Shown here piece by piece: positions 7,653-14,624 of a stretch of 15,443 nucleotides of DNA; positions within the stretch are counted from its first letter, which is position 1, and the number at the start of each line of letters is the position of its first letter. Source of the DNA: JAFGED01 sp964551295 (GTDB lineage Bacteria; Chloroflexota; Anaerolineae; B4-G1); contig CAZKDJ010000091.1 in the NCBI GenBank assembly GCA_964551295.1, forward strand, positions 1-15,443, in the 5' to 3' direction. Made by a program: the position numbers and the translations under genes. The notes beneath the pieces are model-generated. The model did no database searches. It saw only the letters and a program-made list of their open reading frames with translations, and was not told where the DNA came from.

Positions 7653-9368
7653 ATGAAGGTGCGACACTTTTTGGGGTGGGCACTGGTTTTCACTTTGGCG
7701 ATGTCAAGTGGGACGGCGGGCGCTTCCAATCTGGCCAAACGACCGCGCGGCCCGAACGCTCCGGCGGATGTCACCGATCAGATCACCCAGTTTGGCATCA
7801 CGTGGACGTTCGATAATGATGAATACGAGTATGGCCAGTTTGCCAACGGGGATTATTGGGTCGTCGGCCCGGTGACCATCGTCGCCATCGACCCGCCGTC
7901 GACGGACGTCGGCGGACGCGTGATGAACGGCTCGATGGTCAACCCGTCCCCGACGAACGGCAGCGTCCAGGGCTATGATAGCGCGATGTACGGGGCCTAC
8001 GGTCCTCACTTTGACGCGGCTCTCAACGTCGCCCGCCCCAACGGTCAGGATCTGTCCGCCGGGAATCCGCTGGTCGTTCAGCCGGGCTCCTCGTTGGTCT
8101 CTACGATCAGCCTCGCGGAGGCGGGTGCGCGCCCGCAATTGCAGACGGCGGCGGTGTTGACCGTGCTCACTTCTCCGGCACCGGCCGGGAGTTTTCGCCC
8201 GCCCTACAGCGGGAGCGACAAGACGATTCGATTCGACGTGAGCCAGATCGATGGCTCGTTGCTTGCTCAACTGGCTCCGGTGGCCTTGACGCCCGATCTC
8301 TCTGCCGTGGAAGGCTACTTTGAGAGGCCGTGGATCGATCACGTACCGAACTGGCTGGCAGACTATCACCATCCCGAGGAGAATATGCCTTTCTATGGGA
8401 GGGAGATGTCAGCGCAAGTGGGAGCAGGAGCTCTGATGTTGCACCTGGACCTGCCATACGCGCATAAAGAGACGCTCTTGATCCGCTACATCCAATTGGG
8501 AATAGATTTGTACGGCGTCGTTCAGGATGGGGGAGAGAACAATTGGACACCCAATGGGGGGCACACGACCGGTCGCAAGTGGCCAATCCTCTTTGCCGGG
8601 CTGATGCTCGGCGATGAGCAGATGAAGAACATCGGTCCCGGTGATGGGTCTGGCGCATTCCTGTTCAGCGAGGATGCCCAGATGTTCTATGTCTCTCAAG
8701 CGGACATCGATATGACCCACGACCCCGATCTGCGCAACTGCTACCTGATGGAATACGAGCAGTCCGACCTGGGCCTTCCCGAGTGGGGCATCCGGCACGC
8801 GACCGAGCCGGACCAAGACAACAAGGCCTGGTGCGCCATTTACCGCCAGTGTTGCACGGCCAACTCGTGGGCCGGCTTTGTCCTGGCGGCCCACATTATG
8901 GACGCCCAAGACCTGTGGGCGCACGACCCGCTGTTTGATTACCAGGATCGCTACATGGCCATCGAGCCGCCTGGTGAATGGACGCGCTCCTGGGATGACT
9001 TTACCGAGGAGATGTGGGATACGTATCGGTCGTACTATGCGCCCGTCTGGCCGGAAGAGGCGCTGGAGCTAGACGGCTCACCGGGTGACGAAACCATCTA
9101 CCTCCGCTGGGACGTCCACACGACGCTGCCATCCACCACCACCTGGTACATCGAATACACAACCCACACGCTCACCACGCCTTTCACTGCCACCGAGCCG
9201 CTCAGCATTACCCGCTCCACGGTGTTGGCAGAGAACGTGCACAACTACCAGTGGTACACCGTCACCCTCCACGCGATGGTAGGCAGCACGTCCTGGCTGA
9301 GCGACACGGTGCGCGTGATGCCGACCGATAATTTTGTGTATCTGCCATTGGTGGTAAAGGAGGATTGA
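7653..9368 (+). CDS. Secreted enzyme-like protein of unrecognised family with C-terminal tail module
   Basis: I place the start at ATG 7653 (571 residues), behind AGAGGGGG (7641-7648). The frame is open further upstream, but a start there would lie inside the previous gene and before the signal peptide. Residues 1-~24 are a signal peptide (HFLGWALVFTLAMSSGTAGA). Residues ~35-240 appear beta-rich (FGITWTFDNDEYEYGQFANG, YWVVGPVTIVAIDPP, NGSMVNPSP). Residues ~240-430 appear helix-rich, with aromatic and polar conserved-looking stretches (NWLADYHHPEENMPFYGRE, NGGHTTGRKWPILFAGLMLG, CCTANSWAGFVLAAHIMDAQ). That layout resembles some alpha/alpha-barrel polysaccharide lyases, but I do not recognise the family and will not name an activity. 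Residues 471-571 are the shared module, ending NFVYLPLVVKED. The codons of its tail carry the Shine-Dalgarno of the next gene. Confidence 0.82.
   Translation: MKVRHFLGWALVFTLAMSSGTAGASNLAKRPRGPNAPADVTDQITQFGITWTFDNDEYEYGQFANGDYWVVGPVTIVAIDPPSTDVGGRVMNGSMVNPSPTNGSVQGYDSAMYGAYGPHFDAALNVARPNGQDLSAGNPLVVQPGSSLVSTISLAEAGARPQLQTAAVLTVLTSPAPAGSFRPPYSGSDKTIRFDVSQIDGSLLAQLAPVALTPDLSAVEGYFERPWIDHVPNWLADYHHPEENMPFYGREMSAQVGAGALMLHLDLPYAHKETLLIRYIQLGIDLYGVVQDGGENNWTPNGGHTTGRKWPILFAGLMLGDEQMKNIGPGDGSGAFLFSEDAQMFYVSQADIDMTHDPDLRNCYLMEYEQSDLGLPEWGIRHATEPDQDNKAWCAIYRQCCTANSWAGFVLAAHIMDAQDLWAHDPLFDYQDRYMAIEPPGEWTRSWDDFTEEMWDTYRSYYAPVWPEEALELDGSPGDETIYLRWDVHTTLPSTTTWYIEYTTHTLTTPFTATEPLSITRSTVLAENVHNYQWYTVTLHAMVGSTSWLSDTVRVMPTDNFVYLPLVVKED
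9063..9365 (+). repeat. C-terminal Fn3-like tail module, copy 3 (gene at 7653)
   Basis: This copy encodes 101 residues, from LELDGSPGDETIYLRW to FVYLPLVVKED. It is nearly identical to copy 4 over its last third (HNYQWYTVTLHAMVG, SWLSDTVRVMPTD), although the protein bodies ahead of the two copies are unrelated. Confidence 0.9.
9357..9363 (+). promoter_or_regulatory. Shine-Dalgarno AAGGAGG inside the tail codons of the preceding gene
   Basis: AAGGAGG is read as Lys-Glu plus the first base of the Asp codon in the VVKED tail, and lies eight bases before ATG 9372. The site therefore serves as coding sequence and as ribosome binding site. Confidence 0.75.
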
Positions 9369-9371
9369 GCG

Positions 9372-10970
9372 ATGAAGATGCAAAGGCTAATCTGGTCGAT
9401 GCTCGTGCTAGCGCTGCTGCTGGCGCCGAGTGGGACGGCATCCATCTCGCCGCTGACCAGCGAGGCTGCTGCTGCACAAAAGGATGTGGCCACTCAGGGC
9501 GTCGCAGCCCTAGTTGGAGACATCGTCCATGCCGATAGTTGCGAGCAGGAGGACGTTCAAGACGCCATTGACGAGGCCGAAGACGGGGATACTGTGCTGG
9601 TCCCGGCAGATACGTGTACCTGGACCACGCTGGCGTCCCAAACCCCGGCTGTCCATGTGTCCGAAAAGGCGATCACTCTGCAGGGAGCGGGTATCGGCCA
9701 GACCACCATCATTGATGGTACGGGTACCGATTGGTACAACGAGTCCCTGATTCGAGTGGATGGAGTCCAGGGAAAGCCCTTTCGGATCACCGGCTTCACG
9801 TTCTCAGAGATTAACCGGCCGGCGCCTGTGTTGGTCTATGGAGACTGCAAGAACTTTCGCATCGACCATTGTGAGTTTGACAACTCCTTGGAGAGCACGT
9901 CCACAGGGATTGTCACATCTGGTGATACATACGGCGTGGTCGACCATTGCCTATTTTCAGAATCGCGGGTGGTCGTCATGGGCAGCGGCGACGCAGCCTG
10001 GCAACAACCACTGGCCCTCGGCACGGATAATGCGGTGTATGTGGAGGACTGTCACTTTGATCGCACGCACGGCAACGTTGTAGACGCCAACAACGGGGGG
10101 CGGTATGTATTCCGTGCCAACACGGTGAACAATTCCTACATCGAGGCGCACAGCAACTGCCCCAATGGCCTCCGGGCTACGTTCAGTTACGAGGTGTATT
10201 CGAACACGTTGGTGGCCTCAATACCCACCTACCGCCCCTTCCTGATGAGGGGGGGCACGGGGGTCATATTCAGTAACGCGATCACCGGCAGCTACACGAG
10301 CCCGCACATACACGTCGACAACCAGAGATCGTGCATGGGCGAGGATGGCCTGACCTGCCTGCCCCCTTGGGATCGGTGTGATGGCGATAGCGTCTATGAT
10401 GGAAATCAACCCGGCGGCCAGGGATATCCCTGCCGGGATCAGATCGGTCGTTCCACCGATTCGGGGCGTACCACCCCCCAGGCACTCGAACCGCTCTACG
10501 AGTGGGATAACACGGTGAACGGGGTAGTGGATGTAGCAGACATCGTCCTCAACCCCGTCATGTGTGACTTGACCGCCGAGCACATCCAGGAGGGCCGGGA
10601 CTTTTACAACGATACAGAGAGGCCGGGCTACTCGCCCTACGTATACCCTCATCCACTGACCAAGGAGCTGGTGCTTACCGGCACACCCGGGGACGAGACG
10701 ATCTATCTGGACTGGTCGGCCAAGGCCCTCTTGCCGGTGACGGCCACCTGGCACGTCGAGTATTACACCCAGACCACCAGCGTTTACACCGCTGCCGAGC
10801 CCCTCAGCACGACTCGCTCCACCGTGCTGACGGAGCACGTGCAGAACTACCAGTGGTATACCGTCACCCTGCACGCGATGGTAGGGGAGACGTCCTGGTT
10901 GAGCGACACGGTGCGTGTGATGCCGACCGATCTGGTCGTGCATCTGCCGTTGGTGATGAGAGAAGATTAG
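9372..10970 (+). CDS. Secreted right-handed beta-helix protein with C-terminal tail module
   Basis: This 532-residue protein starts at ATG 9372, three bases after the previous stop and eight after AAGGAGG (9357-9363). A signal peptide is clear (LIWSMLVLALLLAPSGTAS). Mature residues begin with an acidic stretch, EQEDVQDAIDEAEDGDTVLV, the amphipathic entrance typical of parallel beta-helix proteins. Rungs follow: KAITLQGAGIGQTTIIDGTG, FRITGFTFSEI, FRIDHCEFDN, GVVDHCLFSESRV and AVYVEDCHFDRTHGN. Near residue 410, GRDFYNDTERPGYSPYVYPH is a C-terminal signature I know from other secreted beta-helix proteins. Residues 433-532 are the shared module, ending LVVHLPLVMRED. Several Cys residues in the loop around residue 330 (CMGEDGLTCLPPWDRCDG) suggest disulfides outside the cell. 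Activity is not assigned. Confidence 0.9.
   Translation: MKMQRLIWSMLVLALLLAPSGTASISPLTSEAAAAQKDVATQGVAALVGDIVHADSCEQEDVQDAIDEAEDGDTVLVPADTCTWTTLASQTPAVHVSEKAITLQGAGIGQTTIIDGTGTDWYNESLIRVDGVQGKPFRITGFTFSEINRPAPVLVYGDCKNFRIDHCEFDNSLESTSTGIVTSGDTYGVVDHCLFSESRVVVMGSGDAAWQQPLALGTDNAVYVEDCHFDRTHGNVVDANNGGRYVFRANTVNNSYIEAHSNCPNGLRATFSYEVYSNTLVASIPTYRPFLMRGGTGVIFSNAITGSYTSPHIHVDNQRSCMGEDGLTCLPPWDRCDGDSVYDGNQPGGQGYPCRDQIGRSTDSGRTTPQALEPLYEWDNTVNGVVDVADIVLNPVMCDLTAEHIQEGRDFYNDTERPGYSPYVYPHPLTKELVLTGTPGDETIYLDWSAKALLPVTATWHVEYYTQTTSVYTAAEPLSTTRSTVLTEHVQNYQWYTVTLHAMVGETSWLSDTVRVMPTDLVVHLPLVMRED
10668..10967 (+). repeat. C-terminal Fn3-like tail module, copy 4 (gene at 9372)
   Basis: This copy encodes 100 residues, from LVLTGTPGDETIYLDW to VVHLPLVMRED. 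The first aromatic of the tail is His instead of Tyr. By hand comparison 10845-10931 differs from 9243-9329 (copy 3) at 8 of 87 bases. Confidence 0.9.
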
Positions 10971-11006
10971 GTCTCATCTAGAGCCTTCGATCAAAGGAGA
11001 AGAGAG

Positions 11007-11177
11007 ATGAAAATCAAGCTTCACAGGCCCCGGCGTGGGCTGTGGAACGCGGCGCTGCTGCTGTTCGTCATCGGTTTGGTCGGGACCTATGTGCCCGTCC
11101 CGATCTTGAGCCAGCTCGCCTTTTACTTTATCGCCGCTTCGGCGGTGGTGATGCTGCTGGGCACCTGGATCGTGTGA
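11007..11177 (+). CDS. Small two-helix membrane protein (56 aa)
   Basis: ATG 11007 lies seven bases after AAAGGAG (10993-10999) and the frame closes with TGA at 11175-11177, giving 56 residues. The N-terminus is basic (MKIKLHRPRR). It is followed by a first hydrophobic segment (residues ~12-28, LWNAALLLFVIGLVGTY), a short VPVPILSQ turn, and a second segment (residues ~37-56, LAFYFIAASAVVMLLGTWIV) that reaches the last residue. The predicted topology is a hairpin with the N-terminus in the cytoplasm. It is the only gene here without a secreted body or C-terminal tail. It sits 36 bases after gene 6 and 16 before gene 8, so it is probably in the same transcript. I recall similar small hydrophobic proteins in Chloroflexota but know no function. 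Confidence 0.75.
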   Translation: MKIKLHRPRRGLWNAALLLFVIGLVGTYVPVPILSQLAFYFIAASAVVMLLGTWIV

Positions 11178-11193
11178 TTGCAGGGGGTGAGAC

Positions 11194-14100
11194 ATGAGTA
11201 AGGTCGCGTTTATCAGGTTGGTGCTTGTGACGGCGCTGCTGGCAGCGTCGGGGGGTCTGGTGGATGCTGCGGTCCTGACGGCCTTGGCTGCCGACGAGAC
11301 CGTGGCCGTGATCCGCCAGGACTGCAGTAGCCATGGCGGTTCCGAGCCTTGCTACGAGTCTTTGTCTGCGTGGGAAGCTGACTACGGCGGCATTGACTTT
11401 GGGGGTAACCCGCAAGGGGATATGGTCGCTGCAGACAAGATCGCCGTGGCGCGGATTGAGGGCCCGTGGACCCAGGCTGATACCGCTCCCCTCAGCCTCA
11501 GCGGTTGGACCACCGACGCCGATCACTACATCTACATCTATACCACCAACGAGGCCCGCCACGATGGCACGCCGGGGTCTGGATACGGTTTGCGCACGAC
11601 AGGCAGCGCGTCTATCTACGGCAACGTGGCTTATTTCAGGATTGAGGGGCTAGAGATACACAGCTTGTCCAGTAACAGCCCGGTCTATGCTCGTCCCGGT
11701 GCGGACATTGACGGTGACATCCAGCTGAGTTACAACTTGATCCACGGCAATGGCACCGATACTGGCAGCGGCGTCTATATCTATGATTACGATGGGACAG
11801 TCAAGATATGGAACAACGTCATCTACGACGTGGGCGGGCTCGGCTACTTGGCCGGGATTCAGACCGCGAGGGGCACGGTCTATATCTATAACAACACCAT
11901 CGTCGATATCATCAGCGGGTATGCTGTCCGGTCGGGCAACAGCGTTGCCGTCGTCAAGAACAACTTGACCGAGGCGCCGGGGGATGATTTTTACGGCAGT
12001 TTCTACCCCGGCTCGGACTTTAACGCCTCCTCTGACGACACCGCCCCGGGCTTTCATTCACGCAGAGATCAGGCGTTCACCTTTGTGGATAGAGGCAGTG
12101 ACGATTTCCATCTGGCTTCTACCGATACGGGGGCGCGCAACTATGGCACCGACCTCTCAGGTGATGCGCGCGTGCCCCTGGTAGATGATGTGGATGGCAA
12201 TCTGCGCACCGGTGGCTGGGACATTGGCGCCGATGAGGCAGCCGGGGGCACAGATACCGTGCCTCCTATTCGCTCTGCTGGCGCTCCCAGTGGCACACTC
12301 CCTTCCTATACCACCGAGGTCACCCTCACGCTATCCACCAATGAGGTTGCCACCTGCCGCTATGCCACCGCGCCCGGCATCGCCTACACCTCGATGGCCG
12401 ATACCTTCTTGGTCACCGGCGGTATTACTCACACGCATACCATCACCGGCCTGGTGGACGAGCAGACCTACACCTATTACGTCAAGTGCCAAGACACCGC
12501 CAGCAACGTCAACGAAGATGACTATGAGATCAGCTTTTACATTTTCTCCTCGGATATCACCCCACCCGTCATCTCCAACGTTCAGGTGGTCGACATCACC
12601 CTCTACTCGGCCCGCGTCACCTGGGAGACGGATGAAGGGTGCACGTCGCAGGTTGAACACGGCTTCACCGACGCCTACGGCACCATTTCGCCCATCTCGT
12701 CCACACTGGTCACCTCCCACTCGCTTACACTACTGGGGTTGGATGCCGCTACGACCTATCACGTCCGCGTGCGTTCTCGGGACGTGGCGTACAACGAGAC
12801 ACTGTCCGGCGATTACACGTTCGCGACTGCCGCCCTGGGCAGCTTTTACTATGTCAACCAGGGTCACCCGCAGGCCAGCGACGCCAACCCTGGTACAATC
12901 GACGAACCTTGGCTGACGATCCAGCACGCGGCGGATGTGGCCCAGCCGGGCGATACCATCATCGTCTATCCCGGAAGCTATGAGCGCGTAAGGCTCATAG
13001 AAGGAGGTACGCCGGGCCATTACATTACTTTCAAGGGCCTGAACGTGCCCGATCAGGGCCTGGTCGACCCCAACGCGATTTTCGATCCCAGCAATCCCGT
13101 GCAGACGCCGGGCAATCCTGCGGTGAATACCGTCATACGGGGGTTTAGGCTCCAGCCTGCTTATCCTATTACCGTGCCTGTGGCGTATGTGAGGCTAGAG
13201 AACTTTGAGATCACGGACATCCATGGTGGTGGGGTTTCCGGCCAGAGTGGCGTTTTTCTGTACAACACTGAGCGCATCGAGGTCGTCAGGAATTTTATCC
13301 ACGACCTGAATCCGGCCCCCACTAGCTACGGTTACACAGGGGTCCGGGGCAGTACTCACGACAATGTCGGCATAGTGGTCAAGGATAACACCCTCTACCG
13401 GGTACAGGGCACCGGGATCGGCATTGTGGGCCGGAATTGGCTCGTCGAGGGGAACGAGCTTTCTCACGGGCTCGATGCCAACACCGACACCGGGGCGCAC
13501 GTGGGGGGAGATTCCGATGCAATGCGTTTCATGGGCAGCGGGCACGTGATTCGGAACAATCACATGCACGACTACTTGGATACGGAACAGTATGGCGATC
13601 CACATATCGACTGTTTCCAGACCTTTTCCGTCTATACAGACACCCAGTTTGCCCACGACATCTTGGTTGAAGGCAATACCTGTGACAACTTTGGGCAGAT
13701 GCTGATGATTGAGGACAATGCGAGCGGGAACTATGTGCATCACATTACCTTCCGCAACAACGTCTTGCGAGGTGCTCGGGCGTCAGCGATCAACGGCAGT
13801 TGCGATCATTTCACGTTCGTCAACAACGTGGTGGCCGATAGTCACTATGGTGCCATCGGGTTGGTTCATAGCCCCTATCTGACGATGGTGAACGACGTCT
13901 TTTACAACAATGGTGGCGGTTCTCAGATTGTCGACGAGGATTCCAAGGTGGGATCGGTGTGGGATTACAACGTTCACTATCCCGATTTCTCTTGGCCGCA
14001 CAAGCAGCCCGAGTTCGACCAACACGGGATGTTCGGGATCGATCCCCGCTTTGTGGACCCGGCTACGGGCGACTATCACCTGTGGTTCGACTCCCCGGCA

Positions 14101-14508
14101 GTAGACGCAGGCCTGACGCTGTACGGGTTCAATTACGATAAGGCCGTCCTCGTCCGCCCGCAGGGTGCTGCCTGGGACATTGGCGCGTACGAGTTTGTCC
14201 CGTCGTTGGCCCTTCGCGCGTCGCCGGGTAACCGGGTCATTTCCCTGGACTGGACGGCTAACGTCTCTCTGTCGGTCGCCAGCGCCTGGCAAATCGGCTA
14301 CTACACCGATACCGCCGCCTCGACGGTGGTGGTCACGGATAGCTTGCCCCATGTCGCCCGCGCCTACGTGCTGACCGGGTTAGAGAATGGCCGTTGGTAC
14401 ACCGTTACGCTTAGCACCATCGGCGTGGCGCCTCCCCTGAGCGACACGGTGGCGGTGAGGCTCATGGAACACTTTGTGTACCTGCCGCTGATTAGTAGGG
14501 AGGATTGA
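11194..14508 (+). CDS. Large secreted protein with two beta-helix regions, two Fn3-like domains and C-terminal tail module
   Basis: This 1104-residue protein starts at ATG 11194 behind GGGGGTGA (11183-11190). A signal peptide covers residues 1-~25 (FIRLVLVTALLAASGG). The first beta-helix region spans ~30-348, with rungs such as IQLSYNLIHGNGTDTGSGVY, VKIWNNVIYDVGG and VYIYNNTIVDI, and closes with GGWDIGADE. Two beta-sandwich domains follow: ~353-449 (EQTYTYYVKCQDTASN) and ~453-546 (TPPVISNVQV, ATTYHVRVRSRDVAYNETLS), both Fn3-like. The second beta-helix begins at ~551 with YYVNQGHPQASDANPG and QPGDTIIVYPGSYERV. It runs through IEVVRNFIHDL, IVVKDNTLYRV, HVIRNNHMHDYLD and HHITFRNNVLRG, and ends at WDIGAYEFVP. 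Residues 1005-1104 are the shared module, ending HFVYLPLISRED. Two helices in one chain suggest two binding or catalytic sites. A cytoplasmic role is excluded by the signal peptide. Confidence 0.9.
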   Translation: MSKVAFIRLVLVTALLAASGGLVDAAVLTALAADETVAVIRQDCSSHGGSEPCYESLSAWEADYGGIDFGGNPQGDMVAADKIAVARIEGPWTQADTAPLSLSGWTTDADHYIYIYTTNEARHDGTPGSGYGLRTTGSASIYGNVAYFRIEGLEIHSLSSNSPVYARPGADIDGDIQLSYNLIHGNGTDTGSGVYIYDYDGTVKIWNNVIYDVGGLGYLAGIQTARGTVYIYNNTIVDIISGYAVRSGNSVAVVKNNLTEAPGDDFYGSFYPGSDFNASSDDTAPGFHSRRDQAFTFVDRGSDDFHLASTDTGARNYGTDLSGDARVPLVDDVDGNLRTGGWDIGADEAAGGTDTVPPIRSAGAPSGTLPSYTTEVTLTLSTNEVATCRYATAPGIAYTSMADTFLVTGGITHTHTITGLVDEQTYTYYVKCQDTASNVNEDDYEISFYIFSSDITPPVISNVQVVDITLYSARVTWETDEGCTSQVEHGFTDAYGTISPISSTLVTSHSLTLLGLDAATTYHVRVRSRDVAYNETLSGDYTFATAALGSFYYVNQGHPQASDANPGTIDEPWLTIQHAADVAQPGDTIIVYPGSYERVRLIEGGTPGHYITFKGLNVPDQGLVDPNAIFDPSNPVQTPGNPAVNTVIRGFRLQPAYPITVPVAYVRLENFEITDIHGGGVSGQSGVFLYNTERIEVVRNFIHDLNPAPTSYGYTGVRGSTHDNVGIVVKDNTLYRVQGTGIGIVGRNWLVEGNELSHGLDANTDTGAHVGGDSDAMRFMGSGHVIRNNHMHDYLDTEQYGDPHIDCFQTFSVYTDTQFAHDILVEGNTCDNFGQMLMIEDNASGNYVHHITFRNNVLRGARASAINGSCDHFTFVNNVVADSHYGAIGLVHSPYLTMVNDVFYNNGGGSQIVDEDSKVGSVWDYNVHYPDFSWPHKQPEFDQHGMFGIDPRFVDPATGDYHLWFDSPAVDAGLTLYGFNYDKAVLVRPQGAAWDIGAYEFVPSLALRASPGNRVISLDWTANVSLSVASAWQIGYYTDTAASTVVVTDSLPHVARAYVLTGLENGRWYTVTLSTIGVAPPLSDTVAVRLMEHFVYLPLISRED
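14206..14505 (+). repeat. C-terminal Fn3-like tail module, copy 5 (gene at 11194)
   Basis: This copy encodes 100 residues, from LALRASPGNRVISLDW to FVYLPLISRED. It is the most diverged copy in the stretch before the tail: VRLMEH replaces the MPTD seen in the other four. The tail itself is intact, which suggests the tail is under separate constraint. Confidence 0.88.
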
Positions 14509-14526
14509 ACATATTTAGGGGGGGAT

Positions 14527-14580
14527 GATATGGCGTGACCCCGCTCGAGTTTTCTGCCATGGGCCATGATCTCTATTTTT
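14527..14580 (+). terminator. Possible weak terminator after the gene at 11194
   Basis: GATATGGC (14527-14534) can pair with GCCATGATC (14563-14571) as an eight-base stem with one bulged G, followed by TCTATTTTT (14572-14580). The 28-base loop is long for an intrinsic terminator, so this is a weak call. If real, it would separate the last gene from the rest of the array. Confidence 0.25.
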
Positions 14581-14610
14581 AAGCACATCGCTCATATCTG
14601 AAAAGGTTGG

Positions 14611-14617
14611 AAGGAGG
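14611..14617 (+). promoter_or_regulatory. Shine-Dalgarno deciding the GTG start at 14625
   Basis: A perfect AAGGAGG sits seven bases before GTG 14625. There is no ATG in the frame that would keep the signal peptide intact, so this site fixes the start. Confidence 0.75.
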
Positions 14618-14624
14618 CGGTAAA

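Noticed and set aside
13783..14352. Minus-strand open frames opposite the gene at 11194, and similar ones opposite the other genes
   Set aside because: These are shadows of GC-rich coding sequence, with His/Val/Asp-rich composition, no domain and no independent start signals.
979..14505. LPXTG sortase signal or PEP-CTERM at the C-termini
   Set aside because: The tails read LPL followed by a few residues, with no Thr-Gly, no membrane segment after the motif and no basic cluster of the usual kind.
14505..14536. Possible promoter TTGAAC with a TGATAT-like -10 after the gene at 11194
   Set aside because: The -10 matches the consensus at only three of six positions and the spacing is poor.
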